13,761 nt of DNA, from NCBI GenBank assembly GCA_036557885.1, contig DATBGS010000042.1, forward strand, positions 1 through 13,761, written 5' to 3'. Source of the stretch: DATBGS01 sp036557885. Lineage in GTDB: Bacteria; Chloroflexota; Ktedonobacteria; Ktedonobacterales; DATBGS01. Below, piece by piece: positions 5,816 to 12,496 of the stretch. How positions within the stretch are numbered: the stretch's first letter is position 1; the number at the start of each line of letters is the position of its first letter. The translations under genes were made by a program, and so were the position numbers. The notes beneath the pieces were generated by a model that saw only the letters and a program-made list of their open reading frames with translations, was not told where the DNA came from and ran no database searches.

Positions 5816-7391
5816 TGTGGTGGCTACTTAAGAGATCCGGAGCGAACGAACAGGTTTGCCAGGACATCTGAGCGTGGTGAGGAGGTGTATTTCTGCCTGG
5901 TGAGTGCCTCTCAGAACTATTTACTCACTCGTTGTGGCCGGTTGAAATACGCTTCCGAGCGCTTGATTCCTCTTATCGTTCGCTCACATGCTCCCGACTA
6001 CAAGACAAGCCAGCCCCTGCCCACACGCATACGCACAACTGGTTCTCGCCGAGCATCGAAAAGATCCTCGGCTCGGTTCTGCTCCTCAGATGTTTCGCTG
6101 AGCTGGCAATCCTTCAGGCGACGCGGCGGTAATCATGATGTAATCCGCCCAAGACCGGCACCGCCCTGATCGATCCGGCTCTGGCGTCGGAGGGCAGAGC
6201 TGCGGCAGGCGGCTCAGGAATCTGTTGCTGTATGCCTTGATGGGGCCGTGCTTGATTGAAGTACGCTCTGTAGGCTTGCAGGATCCGATGCAGCTGCTGC
6301 TCGCGCAGAATCAGCAGATGATCGAGACACTCCCGCCGCACGCTTCCCAAGAAACGCTCACAGCAGGCGTTGGCGCGTGGCGCGCGGATTGGTGTCCGCA
6401 AGAGTTTGATCCCGGTCCCGTTTGCCACCCGTGCAAAGAGCGGACCAAACTTGCTATCGTGGTCACAGATCAAGAATCTGGGTGCCTCTCCAAAGGGCGA
6501 AGCCTCTCGCAATTGTTGGGCTACCCAGGCATCGGTCGGATGGCGAGTCACTCCGACATGCAGGACTTTTCTGCTCTGCAGTTCGATGATGAAGAAGGCA
6601 AATAGGGAGCGGAAGAAGAGGTCCGTCACCGGTAAAAAGTCGCAGGCCCAGATCTCACTCGCATGGTTGTGCAGGAAGGTGGACCATGTTTGGGAGGAGG
6701 GCCGTGGACGTTCCTGTCGCATATACTTTTGAATGGTGCGTTTGGAGACGCGGATGCCCAATTTGAGCAGTTCGCCCCGAATGCTTTCAGCGCCCCACAA
6801 ACGATTGTTCAGCACCATCGATTGGATCAACGTGATGGTCTCAGCCGCCAGTTTGGGCTTCCTCAAGGCCGGCTTCGATTTCCACCGCCAGAACCAGCGG
6901 AACAGGTGACGATGCCAGCCGAGGAGCGTATCGGGCTGCACAATGTAGAGTGCCTGTTTCCAGCAGCGAGCTGCTCGTGCGAGCACGACCAGGAGCACCC
7001 GATCCGTTTTGTTGCAAGCCGGGCGCTTCACCTGACGACGGAGGATAATGAGTTGCTGACGTAACAGGGCATTCTCGGCGAGGAGTTCCGACCGGGTGCG
7101 GGTCAGGTCGATGAAGGTTGCTACCAGCAGGGACTGGTTTTTTGGCCTCGACCATTGAATCAGACGGTGATGAAACCAACTAAAGCACCGTTGAAATGAG
7201 CGCTTCAGCGAGATGAGCAGCCCAGGCACAGGTGTACTGACTCCTTGGAAAGGGAATGGGTGTCAGCGCAAAAGAGGTGGCTAACACCTGCCGATTCTAT
7301 CCTTTCGTCAGCATTTTCTGCAAGTACAAGTTAGCCAAAAGAGCGCGTCAGAGCAGTGCTGTCCTGGCGTATAGTGAAAGTAGCCACCACA
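5816..7391. mobile_element. Insertion sequence with 14-bp perfect terminal inverted repeats
   Basis: TGTGGTGGCTACTT at 5816-5829 and its exact reverse complement at 7378-7391 bound a 1,576-bp segment with one transposase gene in minus orientation. The ends are 5'-TG...CA-3'. No target duplication is visible (GGGT left, CCTC right), so it may have lost it by recombination or mutation. About 285 bp of non-coding sequence lies between the left end and the transposase stop, and about 160 bp between its start and the right end. Related end sequences occur at 65-76, 845-867 and 918-940. Confidence 0.8.
6114..7229 (-). CDS. DDE transposase with integrase (rve) core
   Basis: The 371-residue protein has an N-terminal helical region with LLAENALLRQQLIILRRQVK (about 49-68), a helix-turn-helix-like part (LWGAESIRGELLKLGIRVSK, about 144-163) and an rve catalytic core. 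Catalytic residues are visible: Asp in WACDF (197), Asp in LICDHDSKFG (256) and Glu in NACCERFLGS (291), with 34 residues between the last two as in DD(34-35)E enzymes. The C-terminal part has RRECLDHLLIL and FNQARPHQG, as in IS3/IS481-like single-ORF transposases. The start is a GTG at 7229 with AAGGAG 11 nt upstream. Length and motifs suggest an intact enzyme that cuts and joins the element ends. The exact IS family cannot be fixed by eye. Confidence 0.95.
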   Translation of the reverse strand: MPGLLISLKRSFQRCFSWFHHRLIQWSRPKNQSLLVATFIDLTRTRSELLAENALLRQQLIILRRQVKRPACNKTDRVLLVVLARAARCWKQALYIVQPDTLLGWHRHLFRWFWRWKSKPALRKPKLAAETITLIQSMVLNNRLWGAESIRGELLKLGIRVSKRTIQKYMRQERPRPSSQTWSTFLHNHASEIWACDFLPVTDLFFRSLFAFFIIELQSRKVLHVGVTRHPTDAWVAQQLREASPFGEAPRFLICDHDSKFGPLFARVANGTGIKLLRTPIRAPRANACCERFLGSVRRECLDHLLILREQQLHRILQAYRAYFNQARPHQGIQQQIPEPPAAALPSDARAGSIRAVPVLGGLHHDYRRVA

Positions 7392-7500
7392 CCTCCCTCA
7401 CGACACCATATATGGCTATAGGATGGGCCTTCCCAGCCTCACTCCAAGTCGGTCGTAAGGGCTTCTGATGCAGTGGGTGTTATTTCCTCCCTTGGTGCTT

Positions 7501-7749
7501 TTACTCCAATGGTTCCTCTTCCCTATTTGCATGGTTCCTCCGTGCCGCCGCCAGAATGCGCCGAATGGCCTCATAGGAGACTCGATAGCTTCTTGCCACC
7601 TGGCGCAACGATTCGCCTTGGGCCACACGCTGCACGACGCGCGACCACTCGGAACGTGGCACCTTGAGAGACTGAGGTGGTGGGTTGCTATGCTCGTGTT
7701 TGGGTGCTACGCTTTCCATAGCATACAGAACAAGAGCCGAACGGGGCAC
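7501..7749 (-). CDS. Small helix-turn-helix protein (up to 82 aa)
   Basis: The C-terminal half reads WSRVVQRVAQGESLRQVARS followed by YRVSYEAIRRILAAARR, a helix-turn-helix of the resolvase/transposase type (SLRQVARSYRVSYEAIRRIL). The N-terminal part is Pro/Ser-rich. The start is uncertain: the GTG at 7749 and the ATG at 7719 both lack a clear ribosome-binding site, and the frame stays open for a few codons upstream without a start. It may be a small DNA-binding protein or the remnant of a longer recombinase. It lies between the IS and the nucleotidyltransferase gene, in the latter's direction. Confidence 0.5.
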   Translation of the reverse strand: MPRSALVLYAMESVAPKHEHSNPPPQSLKVPRSEWSRVVQRVAQGESLRQVARSYRVSYEAIRRILAAARRNHANREEEPLE

Positions 7750-7837
7750 CCAAGCTACTGGCGACAGAGAACCCGACTCCCGTCGGTTCCGCCGCCAGAT
7801 AAATATCTGTTACAACAGGGCCGAAGAAAGCCCACAG

Positions 7838-7867
7838 GACGCTAGCAAAGGTCTCGCGTCTTTTTTT
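7838..7867 (+). terminator. Weak intrinsic-terminator-like site
   Basis: GACGC (7838-7842) and GCGTC (7856-7860) pair around a 13-nt loop and are followed by seven Ts (7861-7867) on the plus strand. The stem is short, and no plus-strand gene is evident upstream, so the call is weak. Confidence 0.25.
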
Positions 7868-7928
7868 ATGCGTTGGGATGCTCTTCCACTGCCAGATGAG
7901 AGATCCGGATGGTCTTCTCCGCTCCGCG

Positions 7929-8699
7929 TCAGCACAGGTCAGCCAGGCGCTTTGCGACGGCGAGCGCGTGCGGGAGCCTCGCCTCCTCCCCCTCGCCGAG
8001 GAGCGCGCGCACGGAGGCGGCCAGGGCTGCACGCAGCGCCTCCGGCTCGACCGCGCCAACATGGGTCGCCCCGAATCGGGCAAGGGTCGAAGGTGCCAAG
8101 TCATCGTAGCCGCGCGCCTGACCCACGGCCCGCCCTTCGCAGAGGCACGCCAGCGCGAGGGCGTGGTCGCGCACTGCGCCCACATAATGCTCCGCCTGCC
8201 AGACCCGTCCGCGCTCGATGCAGGCGCGCGCGTGGAGCACGTAGATGACGCCCCACCCGAAGAGGTCAGAGGCGATCGCTGGCGTGGACAGGAAGACGGC
8301 CCCCGCTTGCGTGGGTACCGCTGACGCGCCCGGCGCAGTCTGGCCGAAGAGCAGCCGGAAGCGGGGCCCGGCGGGCCGAAACTGCGCCGCTGGCGTCATG
8401 GAGAGGTCGCACTGCAGCGCCTCCGGCAGCAGGAAGACGCGATAGATGGTTGGAACGCGCTCCAGATCGGTCAGGTGGACCGCAGAGAGCTCGTGCTCCA
8501 TGGTGCGCGTCCAGTCCGTGAGCACGTCCGCGACCGGCACCTGGTCGGCGATGGCGAAGGTGAGGTCCAGGTCGGAGAAGCGGTCTCCGCCGCCCAGGGC
8601 GAGCGAGCCGACAGCGGCTCCGGCCACGACGCGCTCATCCGCCTCCGCGAGACGGAGCAGGCGGTCGCGGAGCGCCTCGCGCTGCTCAACAGTGTACAT
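7929..8699 (-). CDS. Nucleotidyltransferase-fold protein (256 aa)
   Basis: The start at 8699 is chosen because AAGGAG lies 8 nt upstream; a frame open to 8786 adds 29 unlikely residues. Residues 31-46 carry the pol-beta-type nucleotidyltransferase signature GSLALGGGDRFSDLDL (Gly-Ser, then Asp43 and Asp45 as metal ligands), with a candidate third carboxylate at Asp98 (LQCDLSM). The rest (about 120-256) is helical, like the C-terminal domain of aminoglycoside adenylyltransferase-like and related enzymes. Members transfer a nucleotide to a small molecule or protein; the substrate cannot be read here, and no resistance role should be assumed. The gene is visibly more GC-rich than its neighbours, which suggests separate acquisition. 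It follows the broken LexA-like gene in the same direction. Confidence 0.88.
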   Translation of the reverse strand: MYTVEQREALRDRLLRLAEADERVVAGAAVGSLALGGGDRFSDLDLTFAIADQVPVADVLTDWTRTMEHELSAVHLTDLERVPTIYRVFLLPEALQCDLSMTPAAQFRPAGPRFRLLFGQTAPGASAVPTQAGAVFLSTPAIASDLFGWGVIYVLHARACIERGRVWQAEHYVGAVRDHALALACLCEGRAVGQARGYDDLAPSTLARFGATHVGAVEPEALRAALAASVRALLGEGEEARLPHALAVAKRLADLC

Positions 8700-8785
8700 A
8701 CTGCATGCTCCTTCCTCTGCCGTGGCGAGCACGGCTCCAGCCCACCTGGGTCGAGGACAGTGGGACATTCCCAGTGAGGATACCA

Positions 8786-9133
8786 CATCCGGTGGGAGGC
8801 GTCAGACAGCCCCCAGAGCACGTCTTCCTTCCTCCAGGGTACGTGCATACCCGACTTCGAGAGGACAGGCTCAGGCTGTGCTGGTTTCGCTTCAAAACCT
8901 GCCAGCACGTGGCCCGCCTCCGTCAGCCGGAGCGCCAGCACAGCATGGTGCTGACGAACCAGATCGCCTTCCTGCTCCAACCGGGTCAGGTGCTACTGCA
9001 CATGGCCGAGGCTCCCGATGCCTGTCGCCTCCCCGAACTCGGTGAACGTCGGCGCCCACCCGTGTTCTGTGATGGAGTGCTGGCTGAAGCGGCAGGCGAT
9101 CTTCCGCTTCAGCCTGTTGCAGGAATTCGCCAT
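8786..9133 (-). pseudogene. LexA-type winged-helix regulator broken by an in-frame TAG
   Basis: From the ATG at 9133 (GAGGG just upstream) the frame gives ITEHGWAPTFTEFGEATGIG and SLGHVQ, then TAG at 8995-8993. The same frame continues HLTRLEQEGDLVRQHHAVLA and LRLTEAGHVLAGFE. This is the pattern of the LexA DNA-binding domain (I..HG..PT..E.GEA.G..S...V..HL..LE.EG.L). The stop falls between VQ and HL, where homologues have one residue, often Tyr or Gln, so a point mutation fits. No peptidase domain follows; the family also has stand-alone winged helices. The 3' boundary is uncertain, since the frame stays open to 8471 but overlaps the nucleotidyltransferase. It may be a true pseudogene; readthrough is possible but unsupported. 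Confidence 0.75.
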
Positions 9134-9275
9134 CTTCCCTCTTTTTTCTGCTTCTCTACGGCAAGTGGGCATCAGCTGCTCACTCTGTTTGTTCTCCTGG
9201 CAAATTGTGCAGCGAGCAAACAGGAAAAGTAACCCGCAGCCATCAAGAGGGCTGCCCCTTTGGCAGGTGGAGGCA

Positions 9276-11111
9276 TCAAGGACCTCTCTGCACCTCCCCA
9301 CTCGGCGCGGACTCATCTCCAAGGCTCCAGCCCATGTCACGCGCTTTCTCGATCAACAGCGGGAGGTTATTTGCCAGCCCCAGCGCGGTACAGGTGGCTT
9401 TTGGCCACACCCGCTCAAAGACCTCCTTGAGCAGGGGCAGGTCGTCGGGTTGCAGTTCTAGCACCCGAAATTTCTGAATGGCCGCATTGAAGCGCCCGCG
9501 CTCCAGGGTGACATAACGTGGATCGCCAGTGGTGAACAAGCGCGTCAGGACGGCGAATAACGCACGTCTGAGCGGCTCTCCCGTCAGTTTGGGCTTGGGG
9601 GGCGGCGGGGCTTCCTCCGCTTCTGCCACCTCCGCGTTGGGGGCTTGTTCGGCATCTCCTCCCTCAACAGCCTGCGCCTCCTGTTGAAACGCCTGCTCTG
9701 TAGCCTCTTCTTTGGTCGCCCCCTGCTCAATCAGTGCCACAAATCGCTGGTAGCGCTCGACCCTTTTCTGCTGGTCCTGGAGCAGCCAGGCCAGGTCGCG
9801 TTGCCGTTTGCGCGCCTCGCTCCAGTTAGACAGTCCAGAAGCCAACGGGTGTTTCAACTGCTCTGTGAGTTCGTCGTACTCCCTCTGGAGCCGCCGCAAT
9901 TGGCGCTGTTCAGCCTGCACCTCCTCGTGCCAGAACGCCAACTGCTCAGGCGTGACGTGCATGGGCCTCTCCATCGTTGAGCCCGATGAGGCCGGACTGG
10001 CTTCACGCTCAGGTTCCTCGGTTTCGCAGAGCACCTCAGCGTCCTCGCATTCCGTCACCACTCCTCCACTGAGTGCTGGCGGGTGTTCCCTTTCTATGGC
10101 CTCTAGGCGTTGCTCTTGAAGCAAGAGCGTCGCTTCCTCGACCTCGAGCTGTTGCTTGAGGCGGTGGACCTCCACACGCAGCTCGGCAGATGCTTGCAGC
10201 GAGTTGGGAGCAGCCACTCGTTGCTCATACGCGGCTCGGAGCCGTGCCACTTCAGCCGTGCGTGCGTCCCGCTCGGCCTGCCAGTCCGATGGATCGGGGG
10301 CTGGAGGCCAGGAGATCACCAGGTGCATGCCACCTGGTGGAGGCGTTGGAAGCCCAATGTGAGCAGGAGCTGGTGTCTGCTCAACAGAGTGGACAGGTCC
10401 AGAAGAGCGGTGAATACCCACTGGCTCTAGAGGTACTGAAACCTGGTGCATCTGGGTGCTTTCCACAGGAAAGGCCGATGCTTGTTCACCTGTCTCCTTG
10501 CTGCTTGGAGAAGGAAAAACTTCAGAGGCCAGCATTTCCGGAGGAGCAGACAGAGGGAGTGCTGGCTGTGCAAGAGCTTGGGGGCGTAGTTGTCTGCTGC
10601 CACCGACACGGCTGGACACCAGAGCCGTCGGCCTCTGGCTCTGCGAATAAGCTCCACGTCCCTGCCATTCAGAACTCCCTACACGCTCCTGTTGTTGGGG
10701 AGTGAACTGACCTGGCTGGCTCTTTTGGAACCGTCGCCGATCATAAGGCTGCCAGTCCTCCACCTCCAGATTCCATCCGATCTTCCCTTGTCCTGGGTAC
10801 TGCTCGTCTGGCTCGAAGCGGATGATCTGGCACTTGACCAACGCCTGGCGAATCCGAAGCAGGTTGCTCTTTTCACAGGCAAGCACCCTGGCCCAGATCG
10901 CGAGATCAAAGTGACACCACCACTCCTCACGCCCCTGTTGGCGGTGCCAGCCCGCGTTGCCAAAGGTTTGCCGATGCAGATGGAGACAGAATTCCAGCGC
11001 CCGACTACCCAGTTTGGCCTGCCGCAAACGCTCAATCATCACATTCGAGTGATTGGTACTGCAACTGAAAGGGGACACCCGTTCAGTGCCAACTGCACCA
11101 GCGCTGCTCAT
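9276..11111 (-). CDS. Winged-helix/coiled-coil protein resembling a replication initiator (611 aa)
   Basis: The ATG at 11111 follows GGAAAGGAG with a 6-nt spacer, so the full frame is used; ATG at residue 25 is an alternative. Residues about 30-122 form a winged-helix domain: LGSRALEFCLHLHRQTFG, WWCHFDLAIWARVLACEKSN, LLRIRQALVKCQIIRFEPDE, and then GQGKIGWNLEVEDWQPYD. This resembles the N-terminal DNA-binding domain of phage and plasmid replication proteins (replication protein O-like). A low-complexity Gln/Pro/Ser region (about 130-275) and two long coiled coils (about 285-345 and 390-470) follow. An acidic Glu/Ala-rich linker and a conserved-looking globular end (508-600, LRRALFAVLTRLFTTGDPRY) complete it. 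It probably binds DNA as an oligomer. The replication role is inferred from the domain only. It is the largest gene of the minus-strand module. Confidence 0.85.
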   Translation of the reverse strand: MSSAGAVGTERVSPFSCSTNHSNVMIERLRQAKLGSRALEFCLHLHRQTFGNAGWHRQQGREEWWCHFDLAIWARVLACEKSNLLRIRQALVKCQIIRFEPDEQYPGQGKIGWNLEVEDWQPYDRRRFQKSQPGQFTPQQQERVGSSEWQGRGAYSQSQRPTALVSSRVGGSRQLRPQALAQPALPLSAPPEMLASEVFPSPSSKETGEQASAFPVESTQMHQVSVPLEPVGIHRSSGPVHSVEQTPAPAHIGLPTPPPGGMHLVISWPPAPDPSDWQAERDARTAEVARLRAAYEQRVAAPNSLQASAELRVEVHRLKQQLEVEEATLLLQEQRLEAIEREHPPALSGGVVTECEDAEVLCETEEPEREASPASSGSTMERPMHVTPEQLAFWHEEVQAEQRQLRRLQREYDELTEQLKHPLASGLSNWSEARKRQRDLAWLLQDQQKRVERYQRFVALIEQGATKEEATEQAFQQEAQAVEGGDAEQAPNAEVAEAEEAPPPPKPKLTGEPLRRALFAVLTRLFTTGDPRYVTLERGRFNAAIQKFRVLELQPDDLPLLKEVFERVWPKATCTALGLANNLPLLIEKARDMGWSLGDESAPSGEVQRGP

Positions 11112-11185
11112 ACGCGACTCCTTTCCCCGTGCTGGTGCGCCAGTCCCAGACTCATGCCCTGCAGCGTCTGGGGAGATGCAGGCAC
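11108..11185 (-). CDS. Possible 25-aa leader ORF overlapping the 611-aa gene start
   Basis: A GTG at 11185 opens a short frame (VPASPQTLQGMSLGLAHQHG, then ERSRV) that ends in a TGA overlapping the ATG of the 611-aa gene (ATGA). No clear ribosome-binding site precedes it. The overlap suggests translational coupling, but such a short ORF may be chance. Confidence 0.2.
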   Translation of the reverse strand: MPASPQTLQGMSLGLAHQHGERSRV

Positions 11186-11336
11186 CGCTGGGCCACAGAA
11201 CGCATGCCTGGCCTCATCCTACCAGGCGACCCTGCTGCCCTCTGGACGTGCCTGCGAAGGACACCACAGCGAAAGTGCTTTTGCAGGCAGAATCCTTGAC
11301 TTTCGGGCGGTCGCGTTGGCACGCGGTGGGTGATGC

Positions 11337-11462
11337 TCAGTGCCAGGTGAGACAGGCCGTTCCACCTTTTTGCTCTGCACGCTTCATCGTGATGAAGACG
11401 GGCGCAGCCAACTGGCCTAGCAGATGGATCACATCGGTTGGGCCACCTACTTTTCTGGTCAT
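11337..11462 (-). CDS. Possible 41-aa protein of unknown function
   Basis: The ATG at 11462 (or a GTG at 11471) opens MTRKVGGPTDVIHLLGQLAA, then PVFITMKRAEQKGGTACLTWH, and stops at 11337. The composition is protein-like, and it begins about 20-30 nt after the stop of the 180-aa gene in the same direction. No good ribosome-binding site is present, so translation would depend on coupling. No family is recognised. Confidence 0.35.
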   Translation of the reverse strand: MTRKVGGPTDVIHLLGQLAAPVFITMKRAEQKGGTACLTWH

Positions 11463-11489
11463 GGTGTTCACAGCAGTGGGAATGAAACT

Positions 11490-12032
11490 CTACCACTGGG
11501 TATGGTTCAGCATCTTCCTCCTTTCCAGGGATTCGCTCGCCTCCTGGGTGGGACACAACACATACCCGTTTTTATAGTGCGTCTGCACCATCCAGCCAAA
11601 CCCTGCCCGCTCCAGGATGGGGGCGACTCCCGCTCGTCCTTTGACGGCGCGTCGGATTTGCTGCATCTCGGCTTCCATTGCTCCTTTCTGCAACGATGCC
11701 AGGTACGCTTGTTTGCGGTTGAGTTCCTCCTGGAAGGCCGGGACAGAGAGCGACCAGTTCTGCAGCACGGCAGACCAGACCGCATCCGGGCTATACAAGC
11801 CCGTCAACAACACCTCATAGCCGACCCCCTCCTCAGCCAGCAAGAGCAGTCCGAGGGCGCGAAAAGCATCCCGGGGGAATTTCGCTTGTGCCATCACTCG
11901 GTGCGTTTGTGCCAGCAGCGAAGCAATCTGCTCTGTGAGATGAAGGGTGAGGGAGTGCTCAGGCGCCAGTAAGCGGCACTGGTGAGGGGACACATGCAGG
12001 ATCTCTTCCTGAGGGAGGTGAGTGAGAGGCAT
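11490..12032 (-). CDS. Protein of unknown function (180 aa)
   Basis: The ATG at 12032 is chosen because GGAGGAAG lies upstream and the codon overlaps the stop of the 62-aa gene (TGATG). A longer frame to 12143 overlaps that gene instead. The product starts MPLTHLPQEEILHVSPHQCR and has LTEQIASLLAQTHRVMAQAK and FPRDAFRALGLLLLAEEGVG (helical). A Glu/Gln-rich helix (about 100-135, FQEELNRKQAYLASLQKGAM) and a basic segment (QQIRRAVKGRAGVAPILERA) follow, ending near NGYVLCPT. It looks soluble and mostly helical, perhaps DNA- or partner-binding. It lies directly upstream of the winged-helix gene and probably shares its transcript. No family is recognised. Confidence 0.8.
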   Translation of the reverse strand: MPLTHLPQEEILHVSPHQCRLLAPEHSLTLHLTEQIASLLAQTHRVMAQAKFPRDAFRALGLLLLAEEGVGYEVLLTGLYSPDAVWSAVLQNWSLSVPAFQEELNRKQAYLASLQKGAMEAEMQQIRRAVKGRAGVAPILERAGFGWMVQTHYKNGYVLCPTQEASESLERRKMLNHTQW

Positions 12033-12220
12033 CAGACCACTTCTTCCTCCATGGCACACCACTCGTGGCTCCCCAACCAAAAGTGCAGGCGAGTGAATCT
12101 CAGCCTCAGCGGCACGGAGGAAATGGGGCAACCTCGGCAGCACTGGACCAGACGGAACATGGTCCGCTCGTTTCGCCCCTTCCTTCCAGGGGACAGTTGA
12201 TGAGTGGGTTTATCTGACAC
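12032..12220 (-). CDS. Small Cys-rich protein (62 aa), coupled to the 180-aa gene
   Basis: A GTG at 12220 has AAAGGAG 11 nt upstream and opens (M)SDKPTHQLSPGRKGRNERT, followed by MFRLVQCCRGCPISSVPLRL and a tail with Cys ending AMEEEVV. The internal ATG at 12160 would give 42 aa. The CCRGC motif and a later Cys (EWC) could form a small metal site. The stop overlaps the next start as TGATG, which supports a coupled operon. The longer open frame to 12385 has no supporting site. No family is recognised. Confidence 0.5.
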   Translation of the reverse strand: MSDKPTHQLSPGRKGRNERTMFRLVQCCRGCPISSVPLRLRFTRLHFWLGSHEWCAMEEEVV

Positions 12221-12244
12221 CCCAGTAAGAGCTCCTTTGTAAGA

Positions 12245-12273
12245 TTGCTTTGCCTCGCAGAGCATGGTATATA
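12245..12273 (+). promoter_or_regulatory. Strong sigma70-type promoter for the STAND gene
   Basis: TTGCTT (12245-12250) and TATATA (12268-12273) are 17 nt apart on the plus strand. The first gene downstream is the zinc-ribbon/XRE/NB-ARC gene, whose leader would be about 190-220 nt and contain the hairpin at 12429-12458. No matching minus-strand promoter for the divergent operon is clear in the same stretch. Confidence 0.5.
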
Positions 12274-12428
12274 CATAAATGATGGAGACCAGCTTCTCAC
12301 CGTCAGGAAGGAAACCTGCCTTCTTCCCACAGACCCAGGGCAGGATGGCTGAGCATCGCTCGCTCCGATTCCTTCCACTTGTCAAGTATACCTGCCAAGG
12401 TGAGCAATCGCTACGACACCAGGCGACA

Positions 12429-12458
12429 GTTCACACGACGGTTTTTTGTCGTGTGAAC
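12429..12458. promoter_or_regulatory. 11-bp perfect inverted repeat just upstream of the STAND gene
   Basis: GTTCACACGAC (12429-12439) and GTCGTGTGAAC (12448-12458) are exact reverse complements around an 8-nt loop containing six Ts. The repeat lies 8-40 nt before the candidate starts at 12467 and 12497. It may be an operator, for example for the XRE domain encoded just downstream, or a leader hairpin. Neither role is proven by sequence. Confidence 0.6.
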
Positions 12459-12496
12459 GGGCTTTGATGGCGAGAGGAACACAAAGGGAAAATTGC

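Noticed and set aside
6225..7064. Plus-strand ORFs across the insertion sequence
   Set aside because: They are antisense to the transposase, which carries all catalytic motifs.
6085..7280. Alternative terminal repeats close to the transposase gene
   Set aside because: TTTCGCTGAG near 6094 and a partly matching complement near 7264 are too imperfect; the 14-bp exact repeats at 5816 and 7391 are far better.
8705..9232. 175-aa plus-strand ORF
   Set aside because: It is antisense to the LexA-like sequence, which has clear family motifs on the minus strand.
10318..10338. 8-bp inverted repeat ACCAGGTG/CACCTGGT
   Set aside because: It is short and lies inside the 611-aa coding region; chance is a sufficient explanation.
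11152..11556. 134-aa minus-strand ORF
   Set aside because: It overlaps the end of the 180-aa gene in another frame and has an unnatural His/Cys/Arg/Pro-rich composition.
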